Source: Erythrobacter sp. HL-111 (GTDB lineage Bacteria; Pseudomonadota; Alphaproteobacteria; Sphingomonadales; Sphingomonadaceae). From it: DNA of 64,000 bases. Numbering within the stretch: position 1 is the first letter of the stretch; every line of letters starts with the position of its first letter. Made by a program: the position numbers and the translations under genes. The stretch spans positions 1,364,001 to 1,428,000 of the forward strand of contig NZ_LT629743.1 of the NCBI RefSeq assembly GCF_900105095.1, in the 5' to 3' direction. The notes under the pieces are model-generated. The model did no database searches. It saw only the letters and a list, made by a program, of their open reading frames with translations, and was not told where the DNA came from. Positions 17,004 through 25,433 of the stretch are shown here, piece after piece.

Positions 17004-17351
17004 ATGCGCCCGCTCTACCTTGCGGCGGGCCTGCTTTCGGCCGGCCTCGGCGCGGCGGGCGCGGTGCTGCCGCTGCTGCCGACGGTGCCGTTCCTGCTGC
17101 TGGCCGCCTTCTGCTTCGCGCGCAGCAACCCCGCGTGGGAACGGCGCATCCTCGACCATCCCACATGGGGACCGCAGATCATGGACTGGCGCGAGCGGCG
17201 CGCGATCGCCCGCCGCGCCAAGGTCGCCGCGATCGCCACCCTGGTCGCGGGCATTGCCTTCACCTGGGCGACGCTCGGCTTTCCGTGGGTGTGGTTTTCG
17301 GTCGGGGCGCTGGTGCTGATCGGCGGCTGGATCGCCACGCGCAACGAATAG
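17004..17351 (+). CDS. YbaN/DUF454-family inner membrane protein
   Basis: This 115-aa protein has three hydrophobic segments and the DUF454 pattern PLLPTVPFLLLAAFCFARSNPAWERRILDHP. The family is conserved but its function is unknown. It lies 4 bp after sufE and may be cotranscribed. It converges on crtZ with an 17-bp gap. Confidence 0.85.
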   Translation: MRPLYLAAGLLSAGLGAAGAVLPLLPTVPFLLLAAFCFARSNPAWERRILDHPTWGPQIMDWRERRAIARRAKVAAIATLVAGIAFTWATLGFPWVWFSVGALVLIGGWIATRNE

Positions 17352-17368
17352 CGCGTGGCGAAGAGGCT

Positions 17369-17884
17369 TCAGGCCGCCCCGCGATCGGGCGCCCGGCTTT
17401 CACGGACCACCGCGATGCCCGCTTCCTTCTGCCGCTTGAGTTCGGCCTTGAGCACCTGCGGGTCGCGCGCGAAGACGAAGCCGAAGCTCACCCCGCCGTC
17501 CTTGCCGACCGTCGCGTGATGGAGCTTGTGCGCCTGCACCAGCCGCTTGGCATAGCCCTTCTTGGGCACCCACTTGAAATAGCGCTGGTGGACGAGCCCG
17601 TCGTGGACCAGCGTGTAGATGAGGCCGTAGAGCGTGATGCCGACCGCGAACCACCACAGCGCATCCCAGTAGAGCGCGCCGTAGATGTACATCGCGGCGT
17701 TGATCGTGCCGAAGACGACCGCGAACAGGTCGTTCTTTTCAAGGACATTGGTGTGCGGTTCATGATGGTCGCGGTGCCACGCCCAGCCCCAGCCGTGCAT
17801 GATGTACTTGTGCGCGTACCACGCGAAAAGCTCCATGCCGATCAGTGCGGCAAGGACGGTGAGGCCCGCTTCGAGCCAGGTCAT
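17369..17884 (-). CDS. crtZ: Beta-carotene 3-hydroxylase
   Basis: CrtZ is a di-iron membrane hydroxylase that adds 3-OH groups to the beta-ionone rings of carotene or canthaxanthin. The 171-aa protein shows the His-rich clusters HKYIMH, HRDHHEPH, HDGLVHQRY and HKLHHA between hydrophobic segments. ATG 17884 overlaps the crtW stop (ATGA). With crtW it should yield astaxanthin-type ketocarotenoids, provided beta-carotene is made elsewhere in the genome. Confidence 0.93.
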   Translation of the reverse strand: MTWLEAGLTVLAALIGMELFAWYAHKYIMHGWGWAWHRDHHEPHTNVLEKNDLFAVVFGTINAAMYIYGALYWDALWWFAVGITLYGLIYTLVHDGLVHQRYFKWVPKKGYAKRLVQAHKLHHATVGKDGGVSFGFVFARDPQVLKAELKRQKEAGIAVVRESRAPDRGAA

Positions 17885-18645
17885 GAATGCGCTCCTTTTC
17901 CCACGCCCGCCCGGCGCGCGCCCGGCAGGGCCCACCACGGCACGTCGGGCCTGCGATGGTGTTCGAGATGATAGCCGAAGTGGAAACAGGTGGCCAGCGA
18001 TGCGAGCGTCCCGAACTGGTCGCTGCGGGTGTTGTGACGATCGGCGAAGGGTTTGTTTTCAGCGTGGTAATGCGGGCGGTAGGTGCCGAAATAGAACAGC
18101 TGGAGCGAGGATAGCAGCGCAGGCGCGCCGTAGAGCACGAAGATCTGGAGGAAGGGAATGTCGAGCACCAGCCAGTAGATCCCGACCACGGTGTGCACGA
18201 AGACGAGGCTCTGCCAGCCGAAATAGCGCTTGAAGAAGGTCGCGTACCACTTGAAGAAGTCGGACGGATTGCGCTCGTCGAAATCGGGATCGCCCGCGCG
18301 CCCCGACAGCTTGTGATGGGTGAAATGGGCGTCGCGCAGCTTTCTCCAGGCGAATCCGGCATAGAGGAACAGCAGCACCGTGCCGATCGCCGCGTTGACG
18401 CGCGGCTGTCCGGGAACGAGGCTGCCGTGCATCGCGTCGTGGCAGACGATGAAGACCCCGACCGAAAGCCAGCATTGCAGCGCCGCCAGCGCCAGCGCGA
18501 CCGGCCAGGTTTCCCAAGTCAGCTCAAAGACATACATCCCGTAGGCGTGAATCGCGAGCCATCCGCCCGCGATCATCGCGCCGAAGGCGAGGCCGATGAC
18601 CCCCTGCCAAATGCGTCCGGGAAGGGTGAAACTGCGCGTCGTCAC
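17881..18645 (-). CDS. crtW: Beta-carotene ketolase
   Basis: CrtW introduces 4-keto groups into beta-carotene or zeaxanthin rings. The 254-aa membrane protein has the His motifs HDAMH, HFTHHK and HLEHH, plus ADRHNTRS in the conserved position. The frame extends upstream to an ATG at 18741, but family members begin about 13 residues before the RIWQGVIGLA segment, which fits GTG 18645; the ribosome site is weak for both starts. The crtW-crtZ overlap implies coupled synthesis. Confidence 0.9.
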   Translation of the reverse strand: MTTRSFTLPGRIWQGVIGLAFGAMIAGGWLAIHAYGMYVFELTWETWPVALALAALQCWLSVGVFIVCHDAMHGSLVPGQPRVNAAIGTVLLFLYAGFAWRKLRDAHFTHHKLSGRAGDPDFDERNPSDFFKWYATFFKRYFGWQSLVFVHTVVGIYWLVLDIPFLQIFVLYGAPALLSSLQLFYFGTYRPHYHAENKPFADRHNTRSDQFGTLASLATCFHFGYHLEHHRRPDVPWWALPGARRAGVGKGAHS

Positions 18646-18771
18646 GCCTGAACTACGCAGGAAAGCATCATCGGGATGATGTAAACCCGCGCTCGCCGAA
18701 GCGCAATTGCATCCTCGCAAAAGGGTATTGCGCGTGGACATGGGCGGGGGTGCGGTGCCTTGCGGCGCAGA

Positions 18772-19200
18772 TCAGCCCGCTTCGCGCTGGTCCTGGGACC
18801 GGTCGCCGTCGGGGAAGAAGAGTTCGTGCAGGTGGTCGCCGATCCGCGCCGGGCGCAGCGTCTTCGCATCGATGCAGCACCAGCTCGACTTGACTTCGGC
18901 CAGCACGTCCTCGCCGCGATGAATCACGGTGTGATAGAAGGCCCGCGCGCCGTTGTAGCGTTCGAGCACGGTCTTGGCGATCACGCGGTCGTCGAGAAAG
19001 GCGGGCTTGCGGTAGGTGATCTCGTGCTTGAGCGCGACCCACGCCTTGCTGGCGATATCTTCCGCCGGGGCGAGCTTGTTCCAGTGCGCGAGCACCGCGT
19101 CCTGCACCCAATTGAGATAGCGCGCGTTGTTGACGTGCCCCATGAAGTCGATATCCGCGGGCTCGACCGTGATCGGATGGGAATGAGGCCTTGCTGACAT
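18772..19200 (-). CDS. 4HBT/YbgC-type acyl-CoA thioesterase
   Basis: This 142-aa hotdog protein carries the 4-hydroxybenzoyl-CoA thioesterase pattern [20 protein letters not shown], in which the first Asp is the usual catalytic residue. The substrate is unknown. It lies upstream of crtW on the same strand with a 126-bp gap, and is divergent from leuC, so the leuC promoter region is shared with it. Confidence 0.85.
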   Translation of the reverse strand: MSARPHSHPITVEPADIDFMGHVNNARYLNWVQDAVLAHWNKLAPAEDIASKAWVALKHEITYRKPAFLDDRVIAKTVLERYNGARAFYHTVIHRGEDVLAEVKSSWCCIDAKTLRPARIGDHLHELFFPDGDRSQDQREAG

Positions 19201-19323
19201 GCCTGTGAATTAACCGATCCCGGATTTCGTTTCCATGACAAAATGCCCCGGGGCCAACCGCGATCTTGCACGCCCCGCCGCTTCCTCGCTAATCGCTGCC
19301 AACCGCAAGCAGGAAATCGAGCA

Positions 19324-20763
19324 ATGGATGACACCGCCACCGGGCCGCGCACGCTCTACGACAAGATCTGGGACGCGCATCTCGTCGAAAGCCGCGAGGA
19401 CGGGACCGACATCCTCTACATCGACCGCCATCTCGTCCACGAGGTGACGAGCCCGCAGGCCTTCGAGGCGCTGCGAATGGCGGGGCGCGCGGTGCGCCGG
19501 CCCGAACTGACCCTGGCCGTGCCGGACCACAACCTGCCGACCACCGCGCGGCGCGATGCGGCGGGCGGGCGCATCCCCATCGCCGATCCCCAGAGCGCGG
19601 CGCAGCTCGAGGCGCTCGAACGCAACGCGCCGGAATTCGGCATCCGCTATATCGGCGATGCGGACGCGGAACAGGGCATCGTCCATGTCGTCGGGCCGGA
19701 ACAGGGCTTTTCCCTGCCGGGCGCGACCATCGTGTGCGGGGATTCGCACACCTCGAGCCACGGGGGCCTCGGCGCCCTCGCCTTCGGGATCGGAACCAGC
19801 GAGGTCGAGCACGTGCTCGCGACGCAGACGCTGCAATTGAAGCGTTCGAAATCGATGGAGGTCCGCGTCGAGGGCGAACTCGCGCCCGGCGTGACGGCAA
19901 AGGACGTGGTGCTCCACATCATCGGCCGGATCGGCGCGGCGGGCGGAACGGGCCACGTGATCGAATACCGCGGCAGCGTGTTCGAGGCGATGAGCGTCGA
20001 ACAGCGCCTGACCGTGTGCAACATGAGCATCGAGGCGGGTGCGCGCGCCGGGCTGATCGCGCCGGACGACACCGTGTTCGCCTATCTCGAAGGCCGCCCC
20101 ATGGCTCCGAAGGGCGCGGACTGGGACGCGGCGCTCGCCTTCTGGCGCACGCTGAAGACCGACGAGGGCGCGATGTTCGACAAGTCGGTCGAAATCGACG
20201 CGGCCGACATCGCCCCTTCGGTCACCTGGGGCACCAGTCCCGAGGACGTGCTGCCGATCACCGGCAGGGTTCCCTCGCCCGACAGCTTCGCCGATGCGTC
20301 GAAGCGCGAGGCGGCACGGCGCAGCCTCGATTACATGGGGCTCGAACCGGGCACGCCGCTGACCGAGGTCGCCATCGAGAACGTCTTCATCGGCAGCTGC
20401 ACCAACAGCCGGATCGAGGACCTGCGCGCCGCGGCCAAGGTGCTCGAAGGGCGGCGCAAGGCCGACACCGTGCGCTGGGCGATCGTCGTGCCGGGCTCGG
20501 GCCTCGTCAAGAAACAGGCCGAGGAAGAGGGGCTCGACCGCATCTTCACCGCAGCCGGCTTCGAATGGCGCGAACCGGGCTGTTCGGCCTGCCTCGGCAT
20601 GAACCCCGACAAGGTTCCCGCGGGCGAACGCTGCGCTTCGACCAGCAACCGCAATTTCGTCGGGCGGCAGGGTCCGGGCGCACGCACGCACCTGCTCTCC
20701 CCCGCCATGGCGGCCGCGGCGGCGGTCGCCGGACGGCTCGCCGACGTGCGCGATTATGCCTGA
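19324..20763 (+). CDS. leuC: 3-isopropylmalate dehydratase large subunit
   Basis: LeuC with LeuD isomerises 2-isopropylmalate to 3-isopropylmalate in leucine synthesis. The 479-aa aconitase-superfamily protein has the [4Fe-4S] ligands in GSCTNSR and GCSACLGMN and the substrate motif [11 protein letters not shown]. The ATG at 19324 is preceded by AGGAA. The start of the family sequence ([10 protein letters not shown]) follows within ten residues. leuD is 322 bp downstream with a small membrane protein in between. Confidence 0.97.
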   Translation: MDDTATGPRTLYDKIWDAHLVESREDGTDILYIDRHLVHEVTSPQAFEALRMAGRAVRRPELTLAVPDHNLPTTARRDAAGGRIPIADPQSAAQLEALERNAPEFGIRYIGDADAEQGIVHVVGPEQGFSLPGATIVCGDSHTSSHGGLGALAFGIGTSEVEHVLATQTLQLKRSKSMEVRVEGELAPGVTAKDVVLHIIGRIGAAGGTGHVIEYRGSVFEAMSVEQRLTVCNMSIEAGARAGLIAPDDTVFAYLEGRPMAPKGADWDAALAFWRTLKTDEGAMFDKSVEIDAADIAPSVTWGTSPEDVLPITGRVPSPDSFADASKREAARRSLDYMGLEPGTPLTEVAIENVFIGSCTNSRIEDLRAAAKVLEGRRKADTVRWAIVVPGSGLVKKQAEEEGLDRIFTAAGFEWREPGCSACLGMNPDKVPAGERCASTSNRNFVGRQGPGARTHLLSPAMAAAAAVAGRLADVRDYA

Positions 20764-20831
20764 TCGCAAACCCGCCGCCCGCCCGCCGCAACACTCTTGC
20801 CAGCGGGCCGTGCCGGGAGCATGAAACGCGC

Positions 20832-21038
20832 ATGACCAAGACACCGAACAACGACAAGGACTCGAAGAAGTCCGGTCCGGGAGCGGCAGCGCTCGGCGCG
20901 GCAGCGATCGGTTCGGCCGCCATCGCGGCGGCGCTGCTCTATGCCGGGCGGCGCTTTGCGAAACGGTCGGGCGGCGAGCCCACCGCCTCGGGCATGAAGG
21001 ACACCGTGCCTTCCGGCGAAAAGCCCGAGACCGACTGA
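20832..21038 (+). CDS. Small Ala-rich membrane protein between leuC and leuD
   Basis: This 68-aa protein is not recognised. It has a polar Lys/Asp/Ser-rich N-terminus, one hydrophobic helix (about residues 18-38, [22 protein letters not shown]), a basic stop-transfer stretch (RRFAKR) and a polar tail. It is placed between leuC and leuD and read in the same direction. Codon-position GC bias is compatible with coding. It could be a cotranscribed single-pass membrane protein or a chance frame. Confidence 0.55.
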   Translation: MTKTPNNDKDSKKSGPGAAALGAAAIGSAAIAAALLYAGRRFAKRSGGEPTASGMKDTVPSGEKPETD

Positions 21039-21085
21039 GTCCCCGCCCCTCCGTCAGCGAGGGCCCCGAAAGCGCGAGGAACGCC

Positions 21086-21685
21086 ATGGAGAAACTTGTC
21101 CGCATCGAAGGCCGCGCGATCCCCTTCGGCGCGAAGAACGTCGACACCGACGTGATCATCCCGGCCAGGTGGCTCAAGACGATCACCCGCGAGGGCCTTG
21201 GCGAAGGGGCGTTCGAGGCGATCCGGGCCGAACCCGGCAACATCTTCGACGATCCCGCCTATGCAGGCGCGCCGATCCTCATCGCGGGCGACAATTTCGG
21301 CTGCGGGTCGAGCCGCGAACACGCCGCCTGGGCCCTGCTCGACATGGGCATCCGGGTGGTGATCGCGCCGAGCTATTCCGACATCTTTTCCGGCAATGCC
21401 GTCAAGAACGGGATCCTGCCGGTGGTGCTGTCGCAGGAGGCGGTCGACCGGCTGATGGAGGTCGCGCGCACGGGCGAAAGCATCCACGTCGATCTCGAAA
21501 GCCAGATGGTGACCACGCCCTTCCAAGACCGCTTCGCCTTCGAGATCGACCCGTTCCGCAAGCGCTGCCTGATGGGCGGGCTCGACGAGGTGGCATTGAC
21601 GCTCGAATCGAGCAATGCCATCGCCGCCTACGAAAGCGCGCGCGCCGAAAGCTTCGGCTGGCTCGCGCGCGGCACCGACACCTGA
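21086..21685 (+). CDS. leuD: 3-isopropylmalate dehydratase small subunit
   Basis: LeuD is the swivelling domain that completes the isopropylmalate isomerase with LeuC. The 199-aa protein has [14 protein letters not shown] near the start and the loop [21 protein letters not shown] precedes the ATG. It ends about 25 bp before the quinone reductase gene, which may be in the same transcript. Confidence 0.97.
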   Translation: MEKLVRIEGRAIPFGAKNVDTDVIIPARWLKTITREGLGEGAFEAIRAEPGNIFDDPAYAGAPILIAGDNFGCGSSREHAAWALLDMGIRVVIAPSYSDIFSGNAVKNGILPVVLSQEAVDRLMEVARTGESIHVDLESQMVTTPFQDRFAFEIDPFRKRCLMGGLDEVALTLESSNAIAAYESARAESFGWLARGTDT

Positions 21686-21710
21686 CGCGAAAACAAGGGG
21701 GAGAGACCCG

Positions 21711-22706
21711 ATGAAAGCCATCCGCACCCACGAAGTGGGCGGTCCCGAGACGCTCACGCTCGACGAGGTCGACGCGCCCACCCCGGGCAAGGGCGAAGTG
21801 CTGGTCGCGGTAAAGGCCTGCGCGATCAATTATCCCGACACGCTGATGATCCGCGACCTTTACCAGTTCAAGCCCGAACGCCCCTATGCGCCCGGCGGCG
21901 AGATCGCCGGCACGATCGAAGCGGTCGGCGAAGGGGTCGAGGGCTACGCGGTCGGCGACATGGTCATGGCGGGCATCGGCAATGGCGGCCTTGCGGAAAA
22001 GGTCGTGGTCCCGGCGGGCCGGATGTTCCCCGTCCCCGACGGCGTCGCGCCCGAAAAGGCGGCGAGCCTCCTGATGACCTACGGCACGACGATCCACGGC
22101 CTCAAGGATCGCGGACACATCAAGGAAGGCGACACGGTGCTGATCCTCGGCGCGGCGGGGGGCGTGGGCCTGTCGGCGGTCGAGCTTGCCAAGGCCTTCG
22201 GCGCGCGGGTGGTCGCCGCCGTCTCCTCCGAGGAAAAGGGCGAAGTCGCCAGGAAGGCGGGCGCCGACGCGGTGGTGATCTATCCGAAGGAAGAGATGGA
22301 CAAGGCTGCCTCGAAGGAGCTCGCGGCGAAGTTCAAGGAAGCCTGCGGGCCGGACGGCGCGAACATCGTCTACGACATCGTCGGCGGGCAATATTCGGAA
22401 CCCGCCCTGCGCGCCATCGCCTGGGAGGGCCGCTTCCTCGTGGTCGGCTTCCCGGCGGGGATCGCGAAGATGCCGCTCAATCTCACCCTGCTCAAGAGCT
22501 GCGACATCTGCGGCGTGTTCTGGGGCGCCTTCACCGCGCGCGAGCCGGTCAGGTTCCGCGAGCAGGTCGAGGAATTGTTCGCGCTGCTGAAGGCGGGCAA
22601 GATCGACCCGCTGGTGTCCGAGACCTTCCCGCTCGAACGCGCGGGCGACGCGATCGCCAGGCTCGAAAACCGCGAGGCGGTGGGCAAGCTCGTCGTCACC
22701 ATGTAA
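21711..22706 (+). CDS. NADPH:quinone oxidoreductase (zinc-free MDR family)
   Basis: The 331-aa protein belongs to the quinone-reductase branch of medium-chain dehydrogenases. It has an N-terminal GroES-like domain (about residues 1-120), a Rossmann domain with GAAGGVGLSAVELAK (about 146-160), and no zinc-ligand cysteines. It should use NADPH to reduce quinones or enone-type substrates. GGGGAG precedes ATG 21711. It follows leuD closely. Confidence 0.88.
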   Translation: MKAIRTHEVGGPETLTLDEVDAPTPGKGEVLVAVKACAINYPDTLMIRDLYQFKPERPYAPGGEIAGTIEAVGEGVEGYAVGDMVMAGIGNGGLAEKVVVPAGRMFPVPDGVAPEKAASLLMTYGTTIHGLKDRGHIKEGDTVLILGAAGGVGLSAVELAKAFGARVVAAVSSEEKGEVARKAGADAVVIYPKEEMDKAASKELAAKFKEACGPDGANIVYDIVGGQYSEPALRAIAWEGRFLVVGFPAGIAKMPLNLTLLKSCDICGVFWGAFTAREPVRFREQVEELFALLKAGKIDPLVSETFPLERAGDAIARLENREAVGKLVVTM

Positions 22707-22797
22707 CGCGCGCCCCCGAAACACCCGATTGCACGCTTGTCGGGCGCGGGCGCGGGGCTTATCTCTGGCCCGCAAGCTTTACCGTAAGGGACCCATA

Positions 22798-23118
22798 ATG
22801 ACCGATTTCAAGGACCGGCAGCGCGGCGAGGAAGCCAAGTTCGCGCTCGACCAGGAAACCGCCTTCAAGGTCGCCGCGCGGCGCAACCGCCTGCTCGGCG
22901 AATGGGCGGCGGGCCTCATGAACCTGACCGAGGAGGAAACCGACGCCTACAAGAAGGCCGTCGTGCAGGCCGATTTCGAGGAAGCGGGCGACGAGGACGT
23001 GATCCGCAAGCTGCTGGGCGACCTAACCGCCGCCGACGCGAACGTCACCGAGGCCGAAATCCGCGCCAAGCTCGAGGAAATGTCGATCGAGGCGCGGCGC
23101 CAGGTCGTCGGCCAGTAA
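22798..23118 (+). CDS. DUF1476 protein, F1Fo-ATPase zeta-type inhibitor
   Basis: This 106-aa protein starts MTDFKDRQRGEEAKFALDQE and contains RRNRLLGEWAA, the DUF1476 signature. In Paracoccus and relatives this alphaproteobacterial family is the zeta subunit that inhibits F1-ATPase; whether it does so here is inference. Its stop codon lies in the first unit of a short tandem repeat (23115-23170). Confidence 0.9.
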   Translation: MTDFKDRQRGEEAKFALDQETAFKVAARRNRLLGEWAAGLMNLTEEETDAYKKAVVQADFEEAGDEDVIRKLLGDLTAADANVTEAEIRAKLEEMSIEARRQVVGQ

Positions 23119-23170
23119 CAGGACCGGCCAGCAACAGGATCGGCCGGTAACGGGACCGGCCAGCAAAAGG
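23115..23170. repeat. Tandem 16-bp repeat, about 3.5 units
   Basis: Units GTAACAGGACCGGCCA, GCAACAGGATCGGCCG and GTAACGGGACCGGCCA lie head to tail, followed by a partial GCAAAAGG. The repeat fills the gap between the DUF1476 gene and bolA, starts over the DUF1476 stop codon and ends at the bolA ribosome-binding region. Each unit contains the palindrome CCGG. Confidence 0.8.
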
Positions 23171-23182
23171 AGGGCGTTTCCC

Positions 23183-23416
23183 ATGCCGATGCGAGGCGAT
23201 GACATCAAGGCCGCGATCGAACGCGAGCTGCCCGGAGCCGAGGTCGAACTGACCGACCTCGCGGGGGACGACAACCACTGGGCCGCGCGCGTCACCGCGC
23301 CGCAATTCGCCGGCAAGAGCCGGGTGCAGCAGCACAAGATGGTCTATGCCGCGTTCGGCGAGAAGATGGGCGGCGAACTGCACGCCTTGCAAGTGACGAC
23401 CGTCGTTCCCAACTGA
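23183..23416 (+). CDS. BolA/IbaG-family protein
   Basis: BolA-type proteins work with monothiol glutaredoxins in Fe-S cluster trafficking. The 77-aa protein has the family pattern [16 protein letters not shown] near its C-terminus, containing the conserved His. GGAGGG lies upstream of ATG 23183. The next gene downstream is the monothiol glutaredoxin, the known partner, which supports the call. Confidence 0.92.
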   Translation: MPMRGDDIKAAIERELPGAEVELTDLAGDDNHWAARVTAPQFAGKSRVQQHKMVYAAFGEKMGGELHALQVTTVVPN

Positions 23417-23468
23417 CCGATCGGGACGTATCGACCAACCACTGCCAATCGAGGGACAGCTCCACGCC

Positions 23469-23798
23469 ATGGCTGACATCAATTCGCGCATTTCCTCCAT
23501 CGTCGGCGACAATGACGTCGTCCTGTTCATGAAGGGCACCCCGCTTTTCCCGCAATGCGGTTTTTCGAACCTCGCGGTGAACATCCTCGACCATTGCGGC
23601 GTCGCCTATGAAAGCGTCGACGTGCTGCAGGACATGGAGATCCGCCAGGGGATCAAGGCCTATTCGGACTGGCCGACCATCCCCCAGCTTTACGTCAAGG
23701 GCGAATTCGTCGGCGGTTCGGACATCATGAAGGAGATGTTCGAGGCGGGCGAACTCCAGCAGATGCTCGATCAGCACGGGGTCGCCAAGGCGTCCTGA
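23469..23798 (+). CDS. grxD: Monothiol glutaredoxin, Grx4 family
   Basis: This 109-aa CGFS-type glutaredoxin carries Fe-S clusters with BolA and glutathione. The active site is QCGFSN at about residue 34, preceded by [11 protein letters not shown]; the TVPQ-like loop reads WPTIPQLYV. The gene follows bolA by 52 bp. A strong hairpin terminator lies 167 bp downstream. Confidence 0.95.
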   Translation: MADINSRISSIVGDNDVVLFMKGTPLFPQCGFSNLAVNILDHCGVAYESVDVLQDMEIRQGIKAYSDWPTIPQLYVKGEFVGGSDIMKEMFEAGELQQMLDQHGVAKAS

Positions 23799-24244
23799 TC
23801 TGAGTGCCCGGCCGGGCGCTCGCCATTCCTTGCCGATACCGCCTTGCGGCAGGATCGCCGCGCGCGGGCGCCTGGCCTTCGCCCGGCCTGACGCGCATGG
23901 CCGCTTGCGCGAATGTCCGGGGATCAAACACGACGGCCCGCGCAAAAAACCGCCCCGCGCAAAAAAACCGCCCCGCAAAGCACGGCGGGGCGGTTTCCTT
24001 GTACGGGGAGGCGAAACCGGAGACCAGGAAGGTTTCGCCTCTTCGAAGACCACTCGGGCTGCCTTATCTTATGCAGGCAGCGTGCCAGAATCGTGTTTCC
24101 CCATGATTACGGGCATTTGCGTGGTTTCCCCCGGTTAACCATGCGCCGTTCTGTAAACTCTCCCGACACCCCGGCCCGCTTCCCGCTGCATCGCCCTCAG
24201 CGGCCCTCTTGGCAAAGCGTCGGCCTGCGTCCATCACGCTCGGC
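23799..24244. other. 446-bp gap between grxD and the NUDIX gene
   Basis: Apart from the hairpin at 23965-23996 I see no gene here. The candidate frames on both strands are Arg/Pro-rich and overlap one another, which fits non-coding GC-rich DNA. The stretch 24085-24150 is less GC-rich and could hold the promoter for the NUDIX gene, though no clear -35/-10 pair can be defended. Confidence 0.6.
23965..23996. terminator. Strong hairpin downstream of grxD
   Basis: AAACCGCCCCGC (23965-23976) pairs perfectly over 12 bp with GCGGGGCGGTTT (23985-23996), with an 8-nt loop. The left arm is preceded by a run of A, so the minus-strand transcript would end in T7; the plus strand ends TTTCCTT. An almost identical left arm lies just upstream (about 23943-23958), offering an alternative pairing. 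Confidence 0.8.
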
Positions 24245-25045
24245 ATGACCGACACCCCTCCGTCCGAAGGCCGCCGCGAAGCCATCCCTGCCGCCACCAT
24301 CATCATCTTCCGCAACGGCCCCGCGGGCGGCCCTCCCGAACTCCTGATGACCGTCCGTTCGCGCAACCTGACCTTCGCGGGCGGCATGGCGGTGTTCCCG
24401 GGCGGACGGGTCGACCCGGCGGACTTCGCGCTCGGCGAGGCGGTCAGCCGCGAAACCGGCGGCGCGCTCGCCCCGGACGAGGCGGCGCACCAGATCGCCG
24501 CCGTGCGCGAGACGCTCGAGGAAACCGGCCTCGCGCTCGGCCTCGCGGGCGACATCACCGCGCAGAGCGCCGCCGAGGCGCGCGCCATGCTGCTGCGCGA
24601 GGGCGCGCTTGCCCCCGTCCTCGATGCGTTCGGCTGGACGCTCGACCTTTCCGCCATCGCACCCTTCGCGCGCTGGTTCCCCAAGAACGAGGACGTGCCG
24701 CGCGCCTACGACACGCGCTTCTACCTCGCCGATCTCGGCACCGGGGCGGTCGACGTGTCGATCGATCACGCCGAGAACACGCACCTGTTCTGGACCACGG
24801 CCGCGGGCGCGCTCGAAGGGGAGGCGCGCGGCGAGATCAAGCTTATCTTCCCCACCCGTCGCAACCTCGAACGCCTCGCCCTGTTCGCCTCCTTTGCCGA
24901 GGCCCGCGCCCACGGCGAGGCCCACCCGGTCCACCGCATCACGCCGCAGGTGGAAATCCGCGGCGGCGTGCCGATGGTCACCATTCCCGAGGGCATAGGC
25001 TATCCGGTGACCGCGGAGCCGGTCGACGAGGCGAAGCGAAGGTGA
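24245..25045 (+). CDS. NUDIX hydrolase
   Basis: This 266-aa protein carries a split NUDIX box: FPGGRVDPADF at about residue 55 and the catalytic helix RETLEETGLAL at about residue 90. The insertion between the two parts resembles the NUDT19/peroxisomal CoA-diphosphatase branch, so a nucleotide- or CoA-type diphosphate is the likely substrate. ATG 24245 is chosen over an earlier in-frame start at 24209 because it begins after the promoter-like gap. The next gene is convergent. Confidence 0.85.
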   Translation: MTDTPPSEGRREAIPAATIIIFRNGPAGGPPELLMTVRSRNLTFAGGMAVFPGGRVDPADFALGEAVSRETGGALAPDEAAHQIAAVRETLEETGLALGLAGDITAQSAAEARAMLLREGALAPVLDAFGWTLDLSAIAPFARWFPKNEDVPRAYDTRFYLADLGTGAVDVSIDHAENTHLFWTTAAGALEGEARGEIKLIFPTRRNLERLALFASFAEARAHGEAHPVHRITPQVEIRGGVPMVTIPEGIGYPVTAEPVDEAKRR

Positions 25046-25106
25046 GCGGGCCGGAAGCCGAACTCGTAGTGAAGGGGACGGGGTTCGGGTGTCCCCGGAA
25101 GCCGCC

Positions 25107-25433
25107 TCAGCAGGACTTGAGGACAATGACCGGCAGGCCGGACCACAGCGTCGCCGCGAGAGCCGCAAGCGCAAGCGCCAGCGCAATCCGGTCGAGGCCG
25201 GCGGCAGCGCCCGGCCGGGTGCGGCCTCTTGCCGCCACCCACCAGGCAAATCCGACATGGGCGAGCATGGCCGCCACGAACAGCGCGACGAGGACAAGGC
25301 GGCGCTCGAACCCGCCAGCAAGGTCCATGCTGCAGAGCAGGCCGTGCGCCCCGTAGAACGCGGCAAAGGCGATCGACCAGAGCACGAAGCCGCCCAGCAG
25401 CGCGGCCGCATCGACGACCGAGCCACGCCTCAC
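25107..25433 (-). CDS. Small membrane protein at the end of the oxidase operon
   Basis: The 108-aa protein starts with GTG 25433, overlapping the stop of the fused oxidase gene (GTGA). It has three hydrophobic segments (FVLWSIAFAAFYGAHGLL, LVLVALFVAAMLAHVGFAWWV, IALALALAALAATLWSGL). I recognise no family; by position it may be an accessory or small subunit of the oxidase. Confidence 0.65.
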   Translation of the reverse strand: MRRGSVVDAAALLGGFVLWSIAFAAFYGAHGLLCSMDLAGGFERRLVLVALFVAAMLAHVGFAWWVAARGRTRPGAAAGLDRIALALALAALAATLWSGLPVIVLKSC

